From: JAIEPM01 sp964546815
GTDB taxonomy: Bacteria; Cyanobacteriota; Vampirovibrionia; Obscuribacterales; Obscuribacteraceae
Assembly (NCBI GenBank): GCA_964546815.1
Contig: CAZJLR010000002.1
Location: forward strand, 1-64,000
Direction: 5' to 3'
DNA length: 64,000 bases
Below the pieces are notes generated by a model that had not been told where the DNA came from, ran no database searches, and saw only the letters and a list, made by a program, of their open reading frames with translations. The position numbers were made by a program, and so were the translations under genes. Of the stretch, positions 1-8,587 are shown in pieces (the first letter of the stretch is position 1; every line of letters starts with the position of its first letter).

Positions 1-14
1 GCGTCGCCCCTACA
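1..14. repeat. Truncated copy of a GC-rich dispersed palindrome
   Basis: The first 14 bases match 13 of 14 bases at 48128-48141, the right half of the inner palindrome of the MITE-like element at 48001-48177. The window therefore probably begins inside another copy of this repeat family. The match is short and only one half is visible, so this is an inference from similarity alone. Confidence 0.45.
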
Positions 15-35
15 TATGAACCAATCACTTTATCT

Positions 36-470
36 TCAGCTAAGAACCATTTGATCTAACTGCTGTTGAATGTGCACTAAATCACTATCTGTTAATCGTG
101 CACGCATATTTGGATAATAGATATCATTGCAAAACTTGCGGTGTTCTGTAACCTTGGAGAGCAGTTTTTTCAAACCAGAATAAAAGCCATCTTCGTCAAC
201 GTGTATCTGAACGATGTTATCGATTTCATCGTAGATTTCTTGTCTTTCCTTTTCACACTCTTCAAGAGAACACTCCATGCCCTCTTTTGCCTTTAGATTA
301 TTAGCCAGGAGTGATTCTTTCACATCAAAGTGAACTCGAATTGAATTCAGCACTTTCTTTGTTTCTTCAAAAACGTGGTCTGGAGTCCAGTGCTCATAAT
401 GCTCTGTGATATTTTGAAGACGACCTTCGATTGCAGCGTCATCTTCTTTAAGGTATTGAAATACGTTCAT
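36..470 (-). CDS. Hemerythrin-like (HHE) domain protein
   Basis: A 144-residue soluble, all-helical protein. Histidines and acidic residues are spaced as in HHE cation-binding four-helix bundles: HYEHW near residue 24, HFDVKES near 48, a VDEDGF stretch near 92, and a TEHRKF helix followed by DIYYP near 110-120. HHE proteins bind a di-iron centre and act in oxygen or nitric-oxide sensing, storage or iron handling. A strong Shine-Dalgarno (GAGGAAGGAAA) precedes the ATG, which supports this start. It has no signal peptide or membrane segment, so it should be cytosolic. The XRE regulator upstream lies on the same strand 83 bp away and could share a transcript. Not every ligand of the canonical motif is obvious, so the family call is probable rather than certain. 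Confidence 0.6.
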   Translation of the reverse strand: MNVFQYLKEDDAAIEGRLQNITEHYEHWTPDHVFEETKKVLNSIRVHFDVKESLLANNLKAKEGMECSLEECEKERQEIYDEIDNIVQIHVDEDGFYSGLKKLLSKVTEHRKFCNDIYYPNMRARLTDSDLVHIQQQLDQMVLS

Positions 471-553
471 TTTCCTTCCTCATCTTAACCGCGACTATCG
501 GGTCAGGTAGACTTCGTAAGGAATGGACGGGAAACTTGAATAACGGTTCCCTG

Positions 554-823
554 TTAGTCAGGGGCCTCATCTGAGAGCAAAACGAGCTGATGACCATGAG
601 CAGCTTGCTCCACCAGTTGTTCGCTTCTCACGCCTAGAGCCGTGGCGCAGTGTCGCACATTTTTCAAGCTCAAATCGAGTTCGCCTTTTTCCAGACGTTG
701 CACATATGAAACTGGCTGCCGCATCTTGTCAGCAAATTCCTCGACACTGATGCCCAGGTTTTCTCGACAATTTTTGATAGTGCGGCATACAGACGCATGA
801 AATTTCGGTGGGTCAATCGGCAT
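554..823 (-). CDS. XRE-family helix-turn-helix regulator
   Basis: An 89-residue protein made almost entirely of a lambda-Cro/XRE helix-turn-helix. The pattern is IKNCRENLGISVEEFADKM, then a recognition helix around QPVSYVQRLEKGELDLS, and a closing helix with ALGV. Such proteins are small DNA-binding repressors or activators. The start is well supported by an ideal ribosome site (AAGGAGG, six bases before the ATG). It lies just upstream of the hemerythrin-like gene on the same strand and may regulate it or itself, which is inference. No toxin or antitoxin partner is seen next to it. Confidence 0.8.
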   Translation of the reverse strand: MPIDPPKFHASVCRTIKNCRENLGISVEEFADKMRQPVSYVQRLEKGELDLSLKNVRHCATALGVRSEQLVEQAAHGHQLVLLSDEAPD

Positions 824-1002
824 ATCGCCCTCCTTCTTTTGTAGCTTGAAAAGTCACTCTCTAATAATGCCACGAAGTAGTAATTGGATTTCCAGAAGAA
901 ACGTTCTGAAAACCCTTAATTATCGAATTAGCAAGTCGATTAGAGCAGAGAGTCTACATCAAGCACAATGCAACACAACATAAGCGACAAAGTTGATTTC
1001 AG

Positions 1003-1362
1003 TTAGCTTGCAAATCCATCAAGCTCGTTGAGCTCGTTCGTCAGCAACTCTCTTGCGCGTTGCCGCACGCGATCTGCGTCTTGCTCTCGATGTTTATTTT
1101 CAAGTTCGTCCGCAAATCGCTGAAGAAGCTCTGCGCTTTCAAGCTCTTCGCCTCTCACAGCTGCGTCATCTGGCTTGTTGCCCAACGCATTCACTTTCAA
1201 GGTAGTCTCTGGTTTTTCCTTTTGCCTCTGCAGGAAGTCTAAAGTAGAGTTGAGTCGAGCGTGGCACTCAGTGTGTTGCGGATCTTCAAGCAGATGCAGT
1301 TCGTGATCTTCCAATTCTCCTTCAACCAGAGCAATTAATTCATCCAGATAAACACTTCTCAT
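1003..1362 (-). CDS. Hypothetical small charged protein
   Basis: A 119-residue, highly charged, predicted helical protein that I do not recognise. An N-terminal segment rich in Glu, His and Leu (LEDHELHLLEDPQHTECH) is followed by a helical C-terminal half rich in Glu and Arg. The single HxECH cluster could bind a metal, but a full zinc-binding set is not visible. A clear ribosome site (AAGGAG, spaced correctly) precedes the ATG, which argues that it is a real gene. It stands alone on the minus strand, about 180 bp beyond the XRE gene and divergent from the proline-rich gene. Confidence 0.6.
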   Translation of the reverse strand: MRSVYLDELIALVEGELEDHELHLLEDPQHTECHARLNSTLDFLQRQKEKPETTLKVNALGNKPDDAAVRGEELESAELLQRFADELENKHREQDADRVRQRARELLTNELNELDGFAS

Positions 1363-1480
1363 ACAAGCTCCTTTTCATTTCGCTTTCTTGAATTTTGCTT
1401 TCAAGTTACATTAGCCAAGTCTTGAATTCAGGGACAATGTCGAGACGAATAAACAGCAGGGCAGTTCCAAAAATCGCTCC

Positions 1481-1540
1481 AAAAGAGACCCCACACAGCT
1501 CATTGGAACTGTGTGGGGGAGACGTTTCATTGTCTCTTTT
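1481..1540. terminator. Nested two-step hairpin, terminator-like on both strands
   Basis: A perfect 10-bp stem (1489-1498 with 1509-1518, CCCCACACAG/CTGTGTGGGG) has a 10-nt loop. An outer 9-bp stem (1481-1489 with 1532-1540, AAAAGAGAC/GTCTCTTTT) encloses it. A U-rich run follows on the plus strand and, less strongly, on the minus strand. It lies between two divergent genes, so it does not terminate either in the usual way. It could be an attenuator in the leader of the plus-strand gene or a protein-binding site. Confidence 0.55.
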
Positions 1541-1562
1541 TCTCACCCTCTCCATTCATTCG

Positions 1563-2123
1563 ATGGACGAGGTGGAACCTTTATCTCTTAATTTGTTCAA
1601 GTTGCTAAGTATGACCACAGAAAAAATAAAAGGTTCCCGGGAAGAAAAAAAAATATGTTCAAAATTTATTCGCCTCAGCTATGCAAGCATACCTTATATA
1701 GGCGAGTCAGCAGCACTGGAACTCGAACTCAAATATGCCGTCAACCCAAGCCACAAAGACGGACTTTTGAAGATTAGCATCATGAAAAACATTGACTCAA
1801 TTACATACAAAAAGGCTGACCTGGCGCCTCAGATGGCTTCGCCTGAGCCAGACCCAAAACCAGAACCCAAACCGGAGCCAGACCCAGGGCCAAGGCCAGA
1901 GCCAAAGCCACCGAATCCAGCTCCGCCTATTCCCGAAATAGACCCGCCTCCACCCATACCAGAGCCGGTCATCACACCACCAATTAAAGAACCAGATCTA
2001 ACACCACCAATTCACGAACCAGACCCGATGCCACCAATAATTGAGCCGGACCCAGCGCCACCAATTGTGGAGCCAGACCCAATTTCGCCACTATCACCAA
2101 GCGACCTCTGCGCTCCAATGTAA
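1563..2123 (+). CDS. Hypothetical protein with a proline-rich C-terminal tail
   Basis: A protein of about 186 residues of unknown function. The N-terminal half is a small possible beta domain (residues about 17-90). The C-terminal half is a low-complexity tail of PxPEPD and PPIxEPD units, about 100 residues, typical of an extended linker or wall-spanning stretch. The frame is open from 1395, but the 1481-1540 hairpin lies inside that upstream part, so I take a start at 1563; 1611 is an equally possible ATG. Neither has a clear ribosome site. No signal peptide is visible with these starts. The two small membrane-protein genes follow on the same strand. Confidence 0.5.
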   Translation: MDEVEPLSLNLFKLLSMTTEKIKGSREEKKICSKFIRLSYASIPYIGESAALELELKYAVNPSHKDGLLKISIMKNIDSITYKKADLAPQMASPEPDPKPEPKPEPDPGPRPEPKPPNPAPPIPEIDPPPPIPEPVITPPIKEPDLTPPIHEPDPMPPIIEPDPAPPIVEPDPISPLSPSDLCAPM

Positions 2124-2162
2124 TTGAATCGGATAGTTTAAGTTAACAGGGAGTATACATTC

Positions 2163-2492
2163 ATGTTCAAACAGATTTCCAAGTTTCTCGGGCTGAGAAC
2201 AATCATGCAAGCAACGTTTTACGCTGGCATTGCGGCGGGAGCAGTTGCAGGCGCCGCCGCCGGTGCATCAGCAGGATTTGCCTTCGGAGCGCTTTCCGCG
2301 AACAAATCAGGAAACGAGCTCAAAGAAGAATTGAAGGAAAGAACAAAAGCATTAGCAAAAACTGTCAAACACAAAAGCGAAAACATTGCTCTAGTGATGG
2401 CAGACACAGGACGAGTTATTAAAGAAAACGCAGCGAAAGTAAAATCGGTGCTCGATGAAGATGAACTTGGGCAAGTCCAAGAGGAGGCATAG
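2163..2492 (+). CDS. Small YtxH-like membrane protein
   Basis: A 109-residue protein with one glycine/alanine-rich hydrophobic segment (residues about 18-45, with AGAVAGAAAGASAG) followed by a charged helical tail rich in Lys and Glu. This is the layout of YtxH/general-stress-type small membrane proteins, but the sequence is too generic for a firm family call. A GGGAG ribosome site lies about nine bases before the ATG. The next small membrane gene begins two bases after its stop codon, so the two are almost surely co-transcribed and translationally coupled. Confidence 0.65.
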   Translation: MFKQISKFLGLRTIMQATFYAGIAAGAVAGAAAGASAGFAFGALSANKSGNELKEELKERTKALAKTVKHKSENIALVMADTGRVIKENAAKVKSVLDEDELGQVQEEA

Positions 2493-2494
2493 TT

Positions 2495-2749
2495 ATGTCA
2501 TTGATGGTCAATTACAAAGCACCGAAGGAAATGGCATTCCTGCTTGGCGCATTCGTTTTGATGTTTTTGTTTGTTTTAGTCTGGGCGTTTTCGCACGGGT
2601 CGGTGCCCGACCATGCATCCAACTCCAACAATTTCAGTGAAGGAGTGCAGGTTCAACCTGACGGAAATCAAGGTTTCCGTATGATGAAACAGACAACAAA
2701 TACAACCCCAGCAGATCAATCGAGCACACCACTTCAAACTGGGCGTTAG
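2495..2749 (+). CDS. Small single-pass membrane protein, unknown
   Basis: An 84-residue protein with one strongly hydrophobic segment at residues about 12-32 and a hydrophilic Asn/Gln/Thr-rich tail that is probably disordered. It has no recognised domain. It starts immediately after the preceding gene, with an AAGAGGAGG ribosome site inside the end of that gene, which indicates coupled translation and perhaps a joint function at the membrane. It converges on the ABC transporter gene; only one base separates the stop codons. Confidence 0.6.
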   Translation: MSLMVNYKAPKEMAFLLGAFVLMFLFVLVWAFSHGSVPDHASNSNNFSEGVQVQPDGNQGFRMMKQTTNTTPADQSSTPLQTGR

Positions 2750-2750
2750 T

Positions 2751-4685
2751 TTAGCGATATCGTTCTGCTTGCAAGTTATAGAGGCGAGAATAGTTAGTGT
2801 CAGTTGCGATTAACTGATCATGCGTTCCTTCTTCAATCAGCTTTCCATTCTCAACGACTAAAATGACATCTGCAATGCGTACTGTGGAAAAGCGATGAGT
2901 GATTAGAAGTGCCATAGTGCCGCGAGTTAATTCATGAAAGCGACAATAAACATCATACTCGGATTGCACATCGAGTGAAGCAGTGGGCTCATCGAGAATT
3001 AGCAACTGCGCATGCAGCTGTCCATTTTTAGAAGCTTCCGAATTATTTGATGAACGCATAAAAGCACGTGCAAGAGCAATCTTTTGCCACTCTCCACCGG
3101 AAAGTTCTGTACCGACTTCGTTGTTTTCAAACATCTTCCCGAGCATAGTTTCATATCGTTCAGAGAGCTTTGCCACCAGGTTGCTGGCGCCACCACGGGC
3201 GGCGGCTTCTTCCACGGCAGGAAGATTGTCAATTTGTTGGACCTGTCCTACGCCTATATTTTCCCGCACAGTCATTTGAAAGCGACTGTAGTCCTGAAAT
3301 ACAACCGACATTTGCCGACGCCATTCGTCAGGGTCAATTTCACGAAGGTCTATACCATCGACCAAAATTTGTCCACCCGTTGGGTCGTAAAAACGAGATA
3401 GAAGTTTGACAATGGTGGTTTTTCCTGCGCCGTTTTCACCTACCAGTGCAACTGTTTGTCCAGCGTTGATTTTAAAAGACAAGCCGTCTAACACAAGTCT
3501 ATCGCTATCAGGATAGTGAAAACTGACATTTCTAAACTCAATGCCCTCGCGCAGAGGCACGGGCAGCTGCTTCAGTTGAGCAGCCTCTAAGCGAGGAATT
3601 GACGGATTTATTTCCAGAAACTCAAACAAGCGATTTACGAACAAAGTCTGCTGATAAATGAGCGATAACATGAAAGCCACGCTTGCAATTGAACCTTCGG
3701 ACTGCGCAATTGCAGACAAATACATAGACATTGTCCCAACAGAATAATGTCCATCAACTGCTTGTACGACTGCATACGCATAACTGATAGCACTGCCGAG
3801 GCTGGATAAAACTGCAAGAGCAGTATTGCGCGCTAAATGTGTCCGGCGTATTTTCTGCCGCCTGTTTTGATAATTTATGAAAGTGTCCAGATACAAATTT
3901 CTGAAGAAGGCACCTAAGCCAAACAAGCGAACTTCCTTAGCATCACTATTATTAGTCAACACATTTGAGTAATAACGCAAACGACGCACCTCAGGCACGT
4001 CACCGTCGATAATTGCCCAGGACTCGTACATATTTTTCAGTTGCATGATAAGTTTTGGCGTGCAAAAGACAATTATCAAAAGCAAGAGCCAGGGATTTAG
4101 CGCAACAATCAGCACTGATAGCGAAATCAATGTAATCGTATAACGAAAAAGATTGGACGATGCCATAAGCATTTGCACAGGCTTATAAGTGAGATCGTTT
4201 TGGACTCGTTGAAGTTGATCATAAAATTTCGGATTTTCAAGCACAGCAATGTCAACGACACTGTTGATTTTGTCGAGTATCAGCAAGTTGATATCTTTGG
4301 TTAGAAAGTCATTCAGCTCCTCTTGCAGAAAAGTTATCGCAGGCTCTAAAGTCTCGGCAGCAAACCAGGCAAAAGCCATCAAACAAAGGGCAGAAAAAAT
4401 TGACCAGGGCAAATCCCAAGAATTCATCGCAGCGCCATGCCGCGCCTGTGCAGCAAGAGGCACTGCGTCAACCAGAATTTTCACCGCATATACGCTTGCT
4501 AGAGGAACAAGGCCAATAAGCATTTGCGTCAGCATAAAGACGAAAACATACGACGGATGAGACTTCCACACGAGGCGAAAAACTCTAGGCATAAGCCCAA
4601 CGTTTCGCAGGCCTTCTTTGAAGACTTTTAGAAAATGCTCTTTGCCTTTTTCCTTTTCTTCTTCAAGTGCTTTTTCAGCAGGCAC
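2751..4685 (-). CDS. ABC transporter, fused permease and ATPase (exporter type)
   Basis: A 644-residue half-transporter of the MsbA/LmrA exporter class. A transmembrane domain occupies roughly residues 40-350. The nucleotide-binding domain follows, with Walker A GENGAGKTT (lysine 422), signature LSGGEWQKIALARAF, Walker B LLILDEPTASLD and an H-loop in LLITHRFSTV. It should homodimerise in the inner membrane and export a lipid, peptide or drug; the substrate cannot be read from the sequence. The start is GTG behind a GAGAG ribosome site. It lies 38 bp after cdaA on the same strand and is probably the last gene of the lysA-cdaA operon. Confidence 0.9.
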   Translation of the reverse strand: MPAEKALEEEKEKGKEHFLKVFKEGLRNVGLMPRVFRLVWKSHPSYVFVFMLTQMLIGLVPLASVYAVKILVDAVPLAAQARHGAAMNSWDLPWSIFSALCLMAFAWFAAETLEPAITFLQEELNDFLTKDINLLILDKINSVVDIAVLENPKFYDQLQRVQNDLTYKPVQMLMASSNLFRYTITLISLSVLIVALNPWLLLLIIVFCTPKLIMQLKNMYESWAIIDGDVPEVRRLRYYSNVLTNNSDAKEVRLFGLGAFFRNLYLDTFINYQNRRQKIRRTHLARNTALAVLSSLGSAISYAYAVVQAVDGHYSVGTMSMYLSAIAQSEGSIASVAFMLSLIYQQTLFVNRLFEFLEINPSIPRLEAAQLKQLPVPLREGIEFRNVSFHYPDSDRLVLDGLSFKINAGQTVALVGENGAGKTTIVKLLSRFYDPTGGQILVDGIDLREIDPDEWRRQMSVVFQDYSRFQMTVRENIGVGQVQQIDNLPAVEEAAARGGASNLVAKLSERYETMLGKMFENNEVGTELSGGEWQKIALARAFMRSSNNSEASKNGQLHAQLLILDEPTASLDVQSEYDVYCRFHELTRGTMALLITHRFSTVRIADVILVVENGKLIEEGTHDQLIATDTNYSRLYNLQAERYR

Positions 4686-4723
4686 GATTCACTCTCTCAA
4701 TCATCGTAGTCCCGAATTTAAGC

Positions 4724-5764
4724 TTAAGCAGTTTCAGCCTGCTCTTCTGTGCGCAAATCTTCTGCTTTTGCCTGCGCTGTGCTGCTGCTATTTCCCTGAT
4801 CAACACGTGGAAATTCACCGGGAAAGTCGCTAGAGCGACGGCGAGGATGAGCGGCATTATCGCTTGCTGCCACTCTATTTGTGGGCTGGCGCGTCCTGTT
4901 GAACAATTGGAAAAATGATTGAAGTGGTGTTTGAGTTTCAATTTTTTGATCTGGTACCTGGTGGTACATGTAATTCAGGGCATCAGCAAGTTCATCAGCG
5001 CTGTTATAGCGCACCAGCATTCCCCTGTTTGCCGCAGAAATTGCCCCAGTTTCTTCTGATGCAACAATGCACAGCCCATCGTATTTCTCAGAAAGCCCAA
5101 GCGCGGCCCGGTGTCTTGTGCCATATCGATGGCTCAATTTTGTGCTATCTGTCATAGGCAAAATAACACCGGCAGCAATAATTTTTGTCTGGCGCACAAC
5201 CACGGCTCCATCATGAAGAGGCGACGCGGTGTTGAAGATGCTAATCAAAAGACTTGCACTAACTTCAGCGTTGAGGGTGGTGCCAGGGCTAATATAGTCA
5301 CGCTCGCCCTCAGGCGGCTCGACCACAATCAAGGCACCGACTTTATTGCGCGAAAGCTCTCTTACAGCTTGAATGATTTGCTCAATTACTTCCTTAGCTT
5401 TTTCGTTGTGTGTGTCCGACAGCGAAAAATCAACTCTAAAGCGTGTGCGTCCGAGATAACCGAGCCCACGTCGCAGCTCAGGCTGGAAAACAATAACAAC
5501 AGCAATCAACAAAACGGGAATCATCTCTCGCAAAACTGCAGTGATGATTGTGAGTCCAATGATGTGACAAACTATCCAAAATGTCGCAAGCAACATTATG
5601 CCTTTGACTAATCGCTCTGCCTGAGTTGATCGAATACGTCGCCATGTCCAAACAATGGCGTAGCCTATAATCACAAGCTGAAGTGCGACTTTGAATGACT
5701 CCCAAGGTTTGGTGACCCCGGCAAGCTGCAACATATTCATCAGCTGATGCCAGGTGTCGTCCAT
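4724..5764 (-). CDS. cdaA: Membrane diadenylate cyclase CdaA (DacA)
   Basis: This enzyme joins two ATP molecules into cyclic di-AMP, a second messenger that controls potassium and turgor and ties to wall metabolism. The protein has about three N-terminal membrane helices (residues about 20-95), then the DAC domain. Both catalytic motifs are intact: DGA in LHDGAVVV (aspartate 185) and RHR in GTRHRAALG about 30 residues later. An unusual hydrophilic tail of some 65 residues follows the catalytic domain. The ATG at 5764 lies two bases after the lysA stop with a TGGGGA ribosome site inside lysA; a TTG six bases upstream is an alternative. The usual partners cdaR and glmM are not adjacent; lysA is. 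Confidence 0.92.
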   Translation of the reverse strand: MDDTWHQLMNMLQLAGVTKPWESFKVALQLVIIGYAIVWTWRRIRSTQAERLVKGIMLLATFWIVCHIIGLTIITAVLREMIPVLLIAVVIVFQPELRRGLGYLGRTRFRVDFSLSDTHNEKAKEVIEQIIQAVRELSRNKVGALIVVEPPEGERDYISPGTTLNAEVSASLLISIFNTASPLHDGAVVVRQTKIIAAGVILPMTDSTKLSHRYGTRHRAALGLSEKYDGLCIVASEETGAISAANRGMLVRYNSADELADALNYMYHQVPDQKIETQTPLQSFFQLFNRTRQPTNRVAASDNAAHPRRRSSDFPGEFPRVDQGNSSSTAQAKAEDLRTEEQAETA

Positions 5765-5766
5765 GG

Positions 5767-7113
5767 TCAAATCCCCAGGCGTCGCGGTACTCTATCCATC
5801 CTGATCAAATCTTCGTTGCTTTCTCGCTCGACGATAATCTCAGCGATTCCGTCTGCGACAAGAACGCACGCGGGGCGTGGACTACGGTTGTAATTTGACG
5901 CCATGCTGAAATTATAGGCACCAGTGCCGAATATGGCTATCAAATCGCCCGAGTCTGCTGCCAGGTAGGCTTCTTTTATGATTATATCTCCTGACTCGCA
6001 ATATTTGCCGACAATTGTCTGAGGATGCTTGGCTGGCGCGGCATTTGCGCGATTGGCCAGGCAAGCTGTGTACTTTGCCTGGTAGGTTATTGGTCGAGGA
6101 TTATCAGCCATTCCCCCATCAACCGAAATAAAACGGGGGCCATTGGGTAATTGCTTGCAATGACCCACTCTATATAGGGTTACGCCGGATGGCCCAATGA
6201 TAGAACGCCCTGGTTCTATCATCAGCACAGGCAAGGACAATGAACGACTGCTGAATGCCTCTTTAACCCGCTTTGAAACAGCCTTGCCCCAATCAAGCAC
6301 ACCAATTGGTGTGTCACCGTCGACGTACTTGATGCCCAAGCCGCCGCCTACATCAAGCTTTTGCAAAACAAAGCCAAGCTCGCTTTTCAGTTTTACAGCC
6401 AACTCGGCAAATACATCTATATTTTCTAGAAACGGCTCAATTTCTTTTGCCTGACTGCCGATGTGAGCGTGCAAGCCCAGAAGCTCAATCGACTCGAGTT
6501 TGAGAGCCAGGTCTACAGCGTGGACAACTTCATCAAGCGGAATGCCAAACTTACTGTCGTTTTGTCCAGTTTTAATATGGTGATGTGTATCTGGCTCTAC
6601 CCCTGGTATCACTCGAAACATGATTTTTGCGCGCTTGCCCAGCGAAGAAGCAACCTGATTAAGCATTTGCAGCTCAGACAGATTATCAACGACTACAGTT
6701 ACATCGCCATAACTCAGCCCGGCACGCAGCTCTGATTCTTGCTTGTTGTTGCCGTGCATGCAGATACGCTCTGGCGGAAACTTGGCTTGTATAGCCGTAT
6801 ACAGCTCGCCTTCCGATACTACGTCCAAACCCAGGTCAAGCTGACGCACAAGATGGCACATTGCCAGACAAAGAAATGCCTTGCCGGCATAATAAATTTG
6901 CGCGCCCGAGTAGTCTGCAAGCCCTTCCTTATAAGCGGCAACGCCCTGGCGAATGGTTGCTTCGTCAATTATCCACAATGGAGTAGAAAACTTTTTTGCC
7001 AGCTCTGTGGTGTCGCAGCCACCGATTAGCAAGTGTCCGGCCTCATTAACCTGGCACGAACTGGGTCTAATGTGAGTATTAGGTGCTAACAACGAATTTG
7101 CCGATGGCTGCAT
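5767..7113 (-). CDS. lysA: Diaminopimelate decarboxylase
   Basis: LysA converts meso-diaminopimelate to lysine with pyridoxal phosphate, the last step of lysine synthesis. The 448-residue protein is a fold-type III PLP enzyme. The Schiff-base lysine is in YYAGKAFL (residue 78). HIGSQ, GGGLGI and EPGRSIIGPSG form the PLP phosphate and barrel contacts, and CESGD supplies the active-site cysteine of the partner subunit. I place the start at the ATG at 7113, which has a GGAG site nine bases upstream; the open frame extends to a TTG at 7185. It sits directly ahead of cdaA with no spacer, so lysine/wall-precursor supply and c-di-AMP synthesis share a transcript. Confidence 0.93.
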   Translation of the reverse strand: MQPSANSLLAPNTHIRPSSCQVNEAGHLLIGGCDTTELAKKFSTPLWIIDEATIRQGVAAYKEGLADYSGAQIYYAGKAFLCLAMCHLVRQLDLGLDVVSEGELYTAIQAKFPPERICMHGNNKQESELRAGLSYGDVTVVVDNLSELQMLNQVASSLGKRAKIMFRVIPGVEPDTHHHIKTGQNDSKFGIPLDEVVHAVDLALKLESIELLGLHAHIGSQAKEIEPFLENIDVFAELAVKLKSELGFVLQKLDVGGGLGIKYVDGDTPIGVLDWGKAVSKRVKEAFSSRSLSLPVLMIEPGRSIIGPSGVTLYRVGHCKQLPNGPRFISVDGGMADNPRPITYQAKYTACLANRANAAPAKHPQTIVGKYCESGDIIIKEAYLAADSGDLIAIFGTGAYNFSMASNYNRSPRPACVLVADGIAEIIVERESNEDLIRMDRVPRRLGI

Positions 7114-7236
7114 CGGTTGAACTCCACAAGTAAGGGCGTCATCTCTTGATTTCAAGCACAGATTATCGCCGATATTGCTCGTCAATTCAGGACTTGTTGA
7201 GAAATTTTTGTTGTCAGGTACGCTCTGCCAGACGCT

Positions 7237-8175
7237 TTAGACCCTGGCGTAAGTGCGACCGCGGCTTGCCATGGCATGTTCGGCGCGCGCCCGGCCACTC
7301 ATGTGTTCTGAGCTGGCACGATGCTGACGCACAGCCTGGGCGACTGCCTCGCGCGATTGAGTCATCACGTTGGATGCTGTAGGCGAGAAATCTTGAGGCG
7401 GTGTAGCATCAAATGTTTGCACCGGCGCAACATGCCTTCCGCCCAACCCTGTCAGGCTGAATCCGATTGAACGGTGGTCTGTAGATGGAAGAATTGAGGC
7501 ATGAACTTTGCAGGGACCACTGCGCAAGAAACGCTTTGCCGAATCGGCAGAACCGTGGGTCCATCCTTCTGTGGCACTGAAAACGCCACAAATTTTGCCT
7601 TTTGCTATATAGACGATGCAAACGGTTTGTTCCTGGGCAGTGTTCACAACCACGCATCCCGGCAGACCAGAGCGGGCAAGTGCATTCAGGGCATAGTCGA
7701 AGCTAGTTTCAGCGTTTTGACCGTAGTTAGTATCTAAAGTCTCGCCGTAGAACAAGGATGCGGCGGAAAGAACGAGATCTTCCGGAAGCTCATAGGCATC
7801 AAGATAATTGCCTGGCGAAGCCAGGTCAGACATGGCGCACTTATGTGCATCTTCATGCAAATATTGTCCGCGCATATTCTTGCGTCCATAGACACATCCT
7901 AAAACGCGCCCACGAAACAGAAGTACCGCAGATCTAGCCTTGCTTGTATGACCTGTAATTTTCAAACAGCCGGTGCGCTCTGCGCCTTCCAGACTGATGA
8001 GCAGATGATGAAAACGAATAGAAACAGTATCTTTAATCTCTTGCTTGCGTCCAGCAGTCTCGGGAAACAGCGCCACCGCGCGGTTGCAAGCGTCTACAGG
8101 GTGATAATGCATATTTTGGGGCAGTGTCACTCGTCTGACTGCGTCTTCCGATTTCTTTCTGAAAAAGCTGAACAC
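7237..8175 (-). CDS. Conserved-looking hypothetical protein
   Basis: A 312-residue protein that I cannot assign. Residues about 1-230 look like a folded alpha/beta protein in two similar-looking halves; each contains a beta-rich stretch ending in a short GRxxGCVYG or KGKICGVFS motif, which suggests an internal duplication. The last 70 residues are polar and Arg/Ala-rich and probably disordered. It has no signal peptide or membrane segment. The GTG start is supported by AGAGGTAGG just upstream. It lies 123 bp upstream of lysA on the same strand and may feed into that operon. Confidence 0.6.
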   Translation of the reverse strand: MFSFFRKKSEDAVRRVTLPQNMHYHPVDACNRAVALFPETAGRKQEIKDTVSIRFHHLLISLEGAERTGCLKITGHTSKARSAVLLFRGRVLGCVYGRKNMRGQYLHEDAHKCAMSDLASPGNYLDAYELPEDLVLSAASLFYGETLDTNYGQNAETSFDYALNALARSGLPGCVVVNTAQEQTVCIVYIAKGKICGVFSATEGWTHGSADSAKRFLRSGPCKVHASILPSTDHRSIGFSLTGLGGRHVAPVQTFDATPPQDFSPTASNVMTQSREAVAQAVRQHRASSEHMSGRARAEHAMASRGRTYARV

Positions 8176-8181
8176 CGTAGC

Positions 8182-8421
8182 CTACCTCTTGAAGTCAGTA
8201 AATCCCTGCTGCGTAACGCAATCTGGTTGCCTGGTTAAGCCTTCCCCATCACGTAATTTCTTACTGGCTTTGAGTCTTAGGCTAGCAGAAGGAGCATGCC
8301 TCGTCACTGGTGGAATTACGTAGCCTTGACTGCGCAAGGAGTCTGGACGTGGAAGACTATGCCCAGCGGGCACTGGCGGCATATCTTCCAACTTGAATAT
8401 CTGTTCATTGTGAACAAACAC
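8182..8421 (-). CDS. Possible small gene upstream of the 312-residue protein
   Basis: A 79-codon open frame that starts with GTG and ends seven bases before the next gene's start, which would fit translational coupling. The product is polar and Pro/Arg-rich, with no recognisable domain, and no strong ribosome site is visible. It may be a non-coding leader that happens to be open. I keep it only as a weak candidate. Confidence 0.25.
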   Translation of the reverse strand: MFVHNEQIFKLEDMPPVPAGHSLPRPDSLRSQGYVIPPVTRHAPSASLRLKASKKLRDGEGLTRQPDCVTQQGFTDFKR

Positions 8422-8587
8422 AAACCAATGCCGAGAAAATGATCATGTTCGCTAGACGCTAACAAGTTGTTGCAAAAGATCACGATACCGCATTTGATAC
8501 CACGCAGAAAAACATATGCGTCAGATTTCGAGAAAACATACGAATGAGTTCTTGAAAGAATAATGACGTCACTTTCAATGAAATCCG

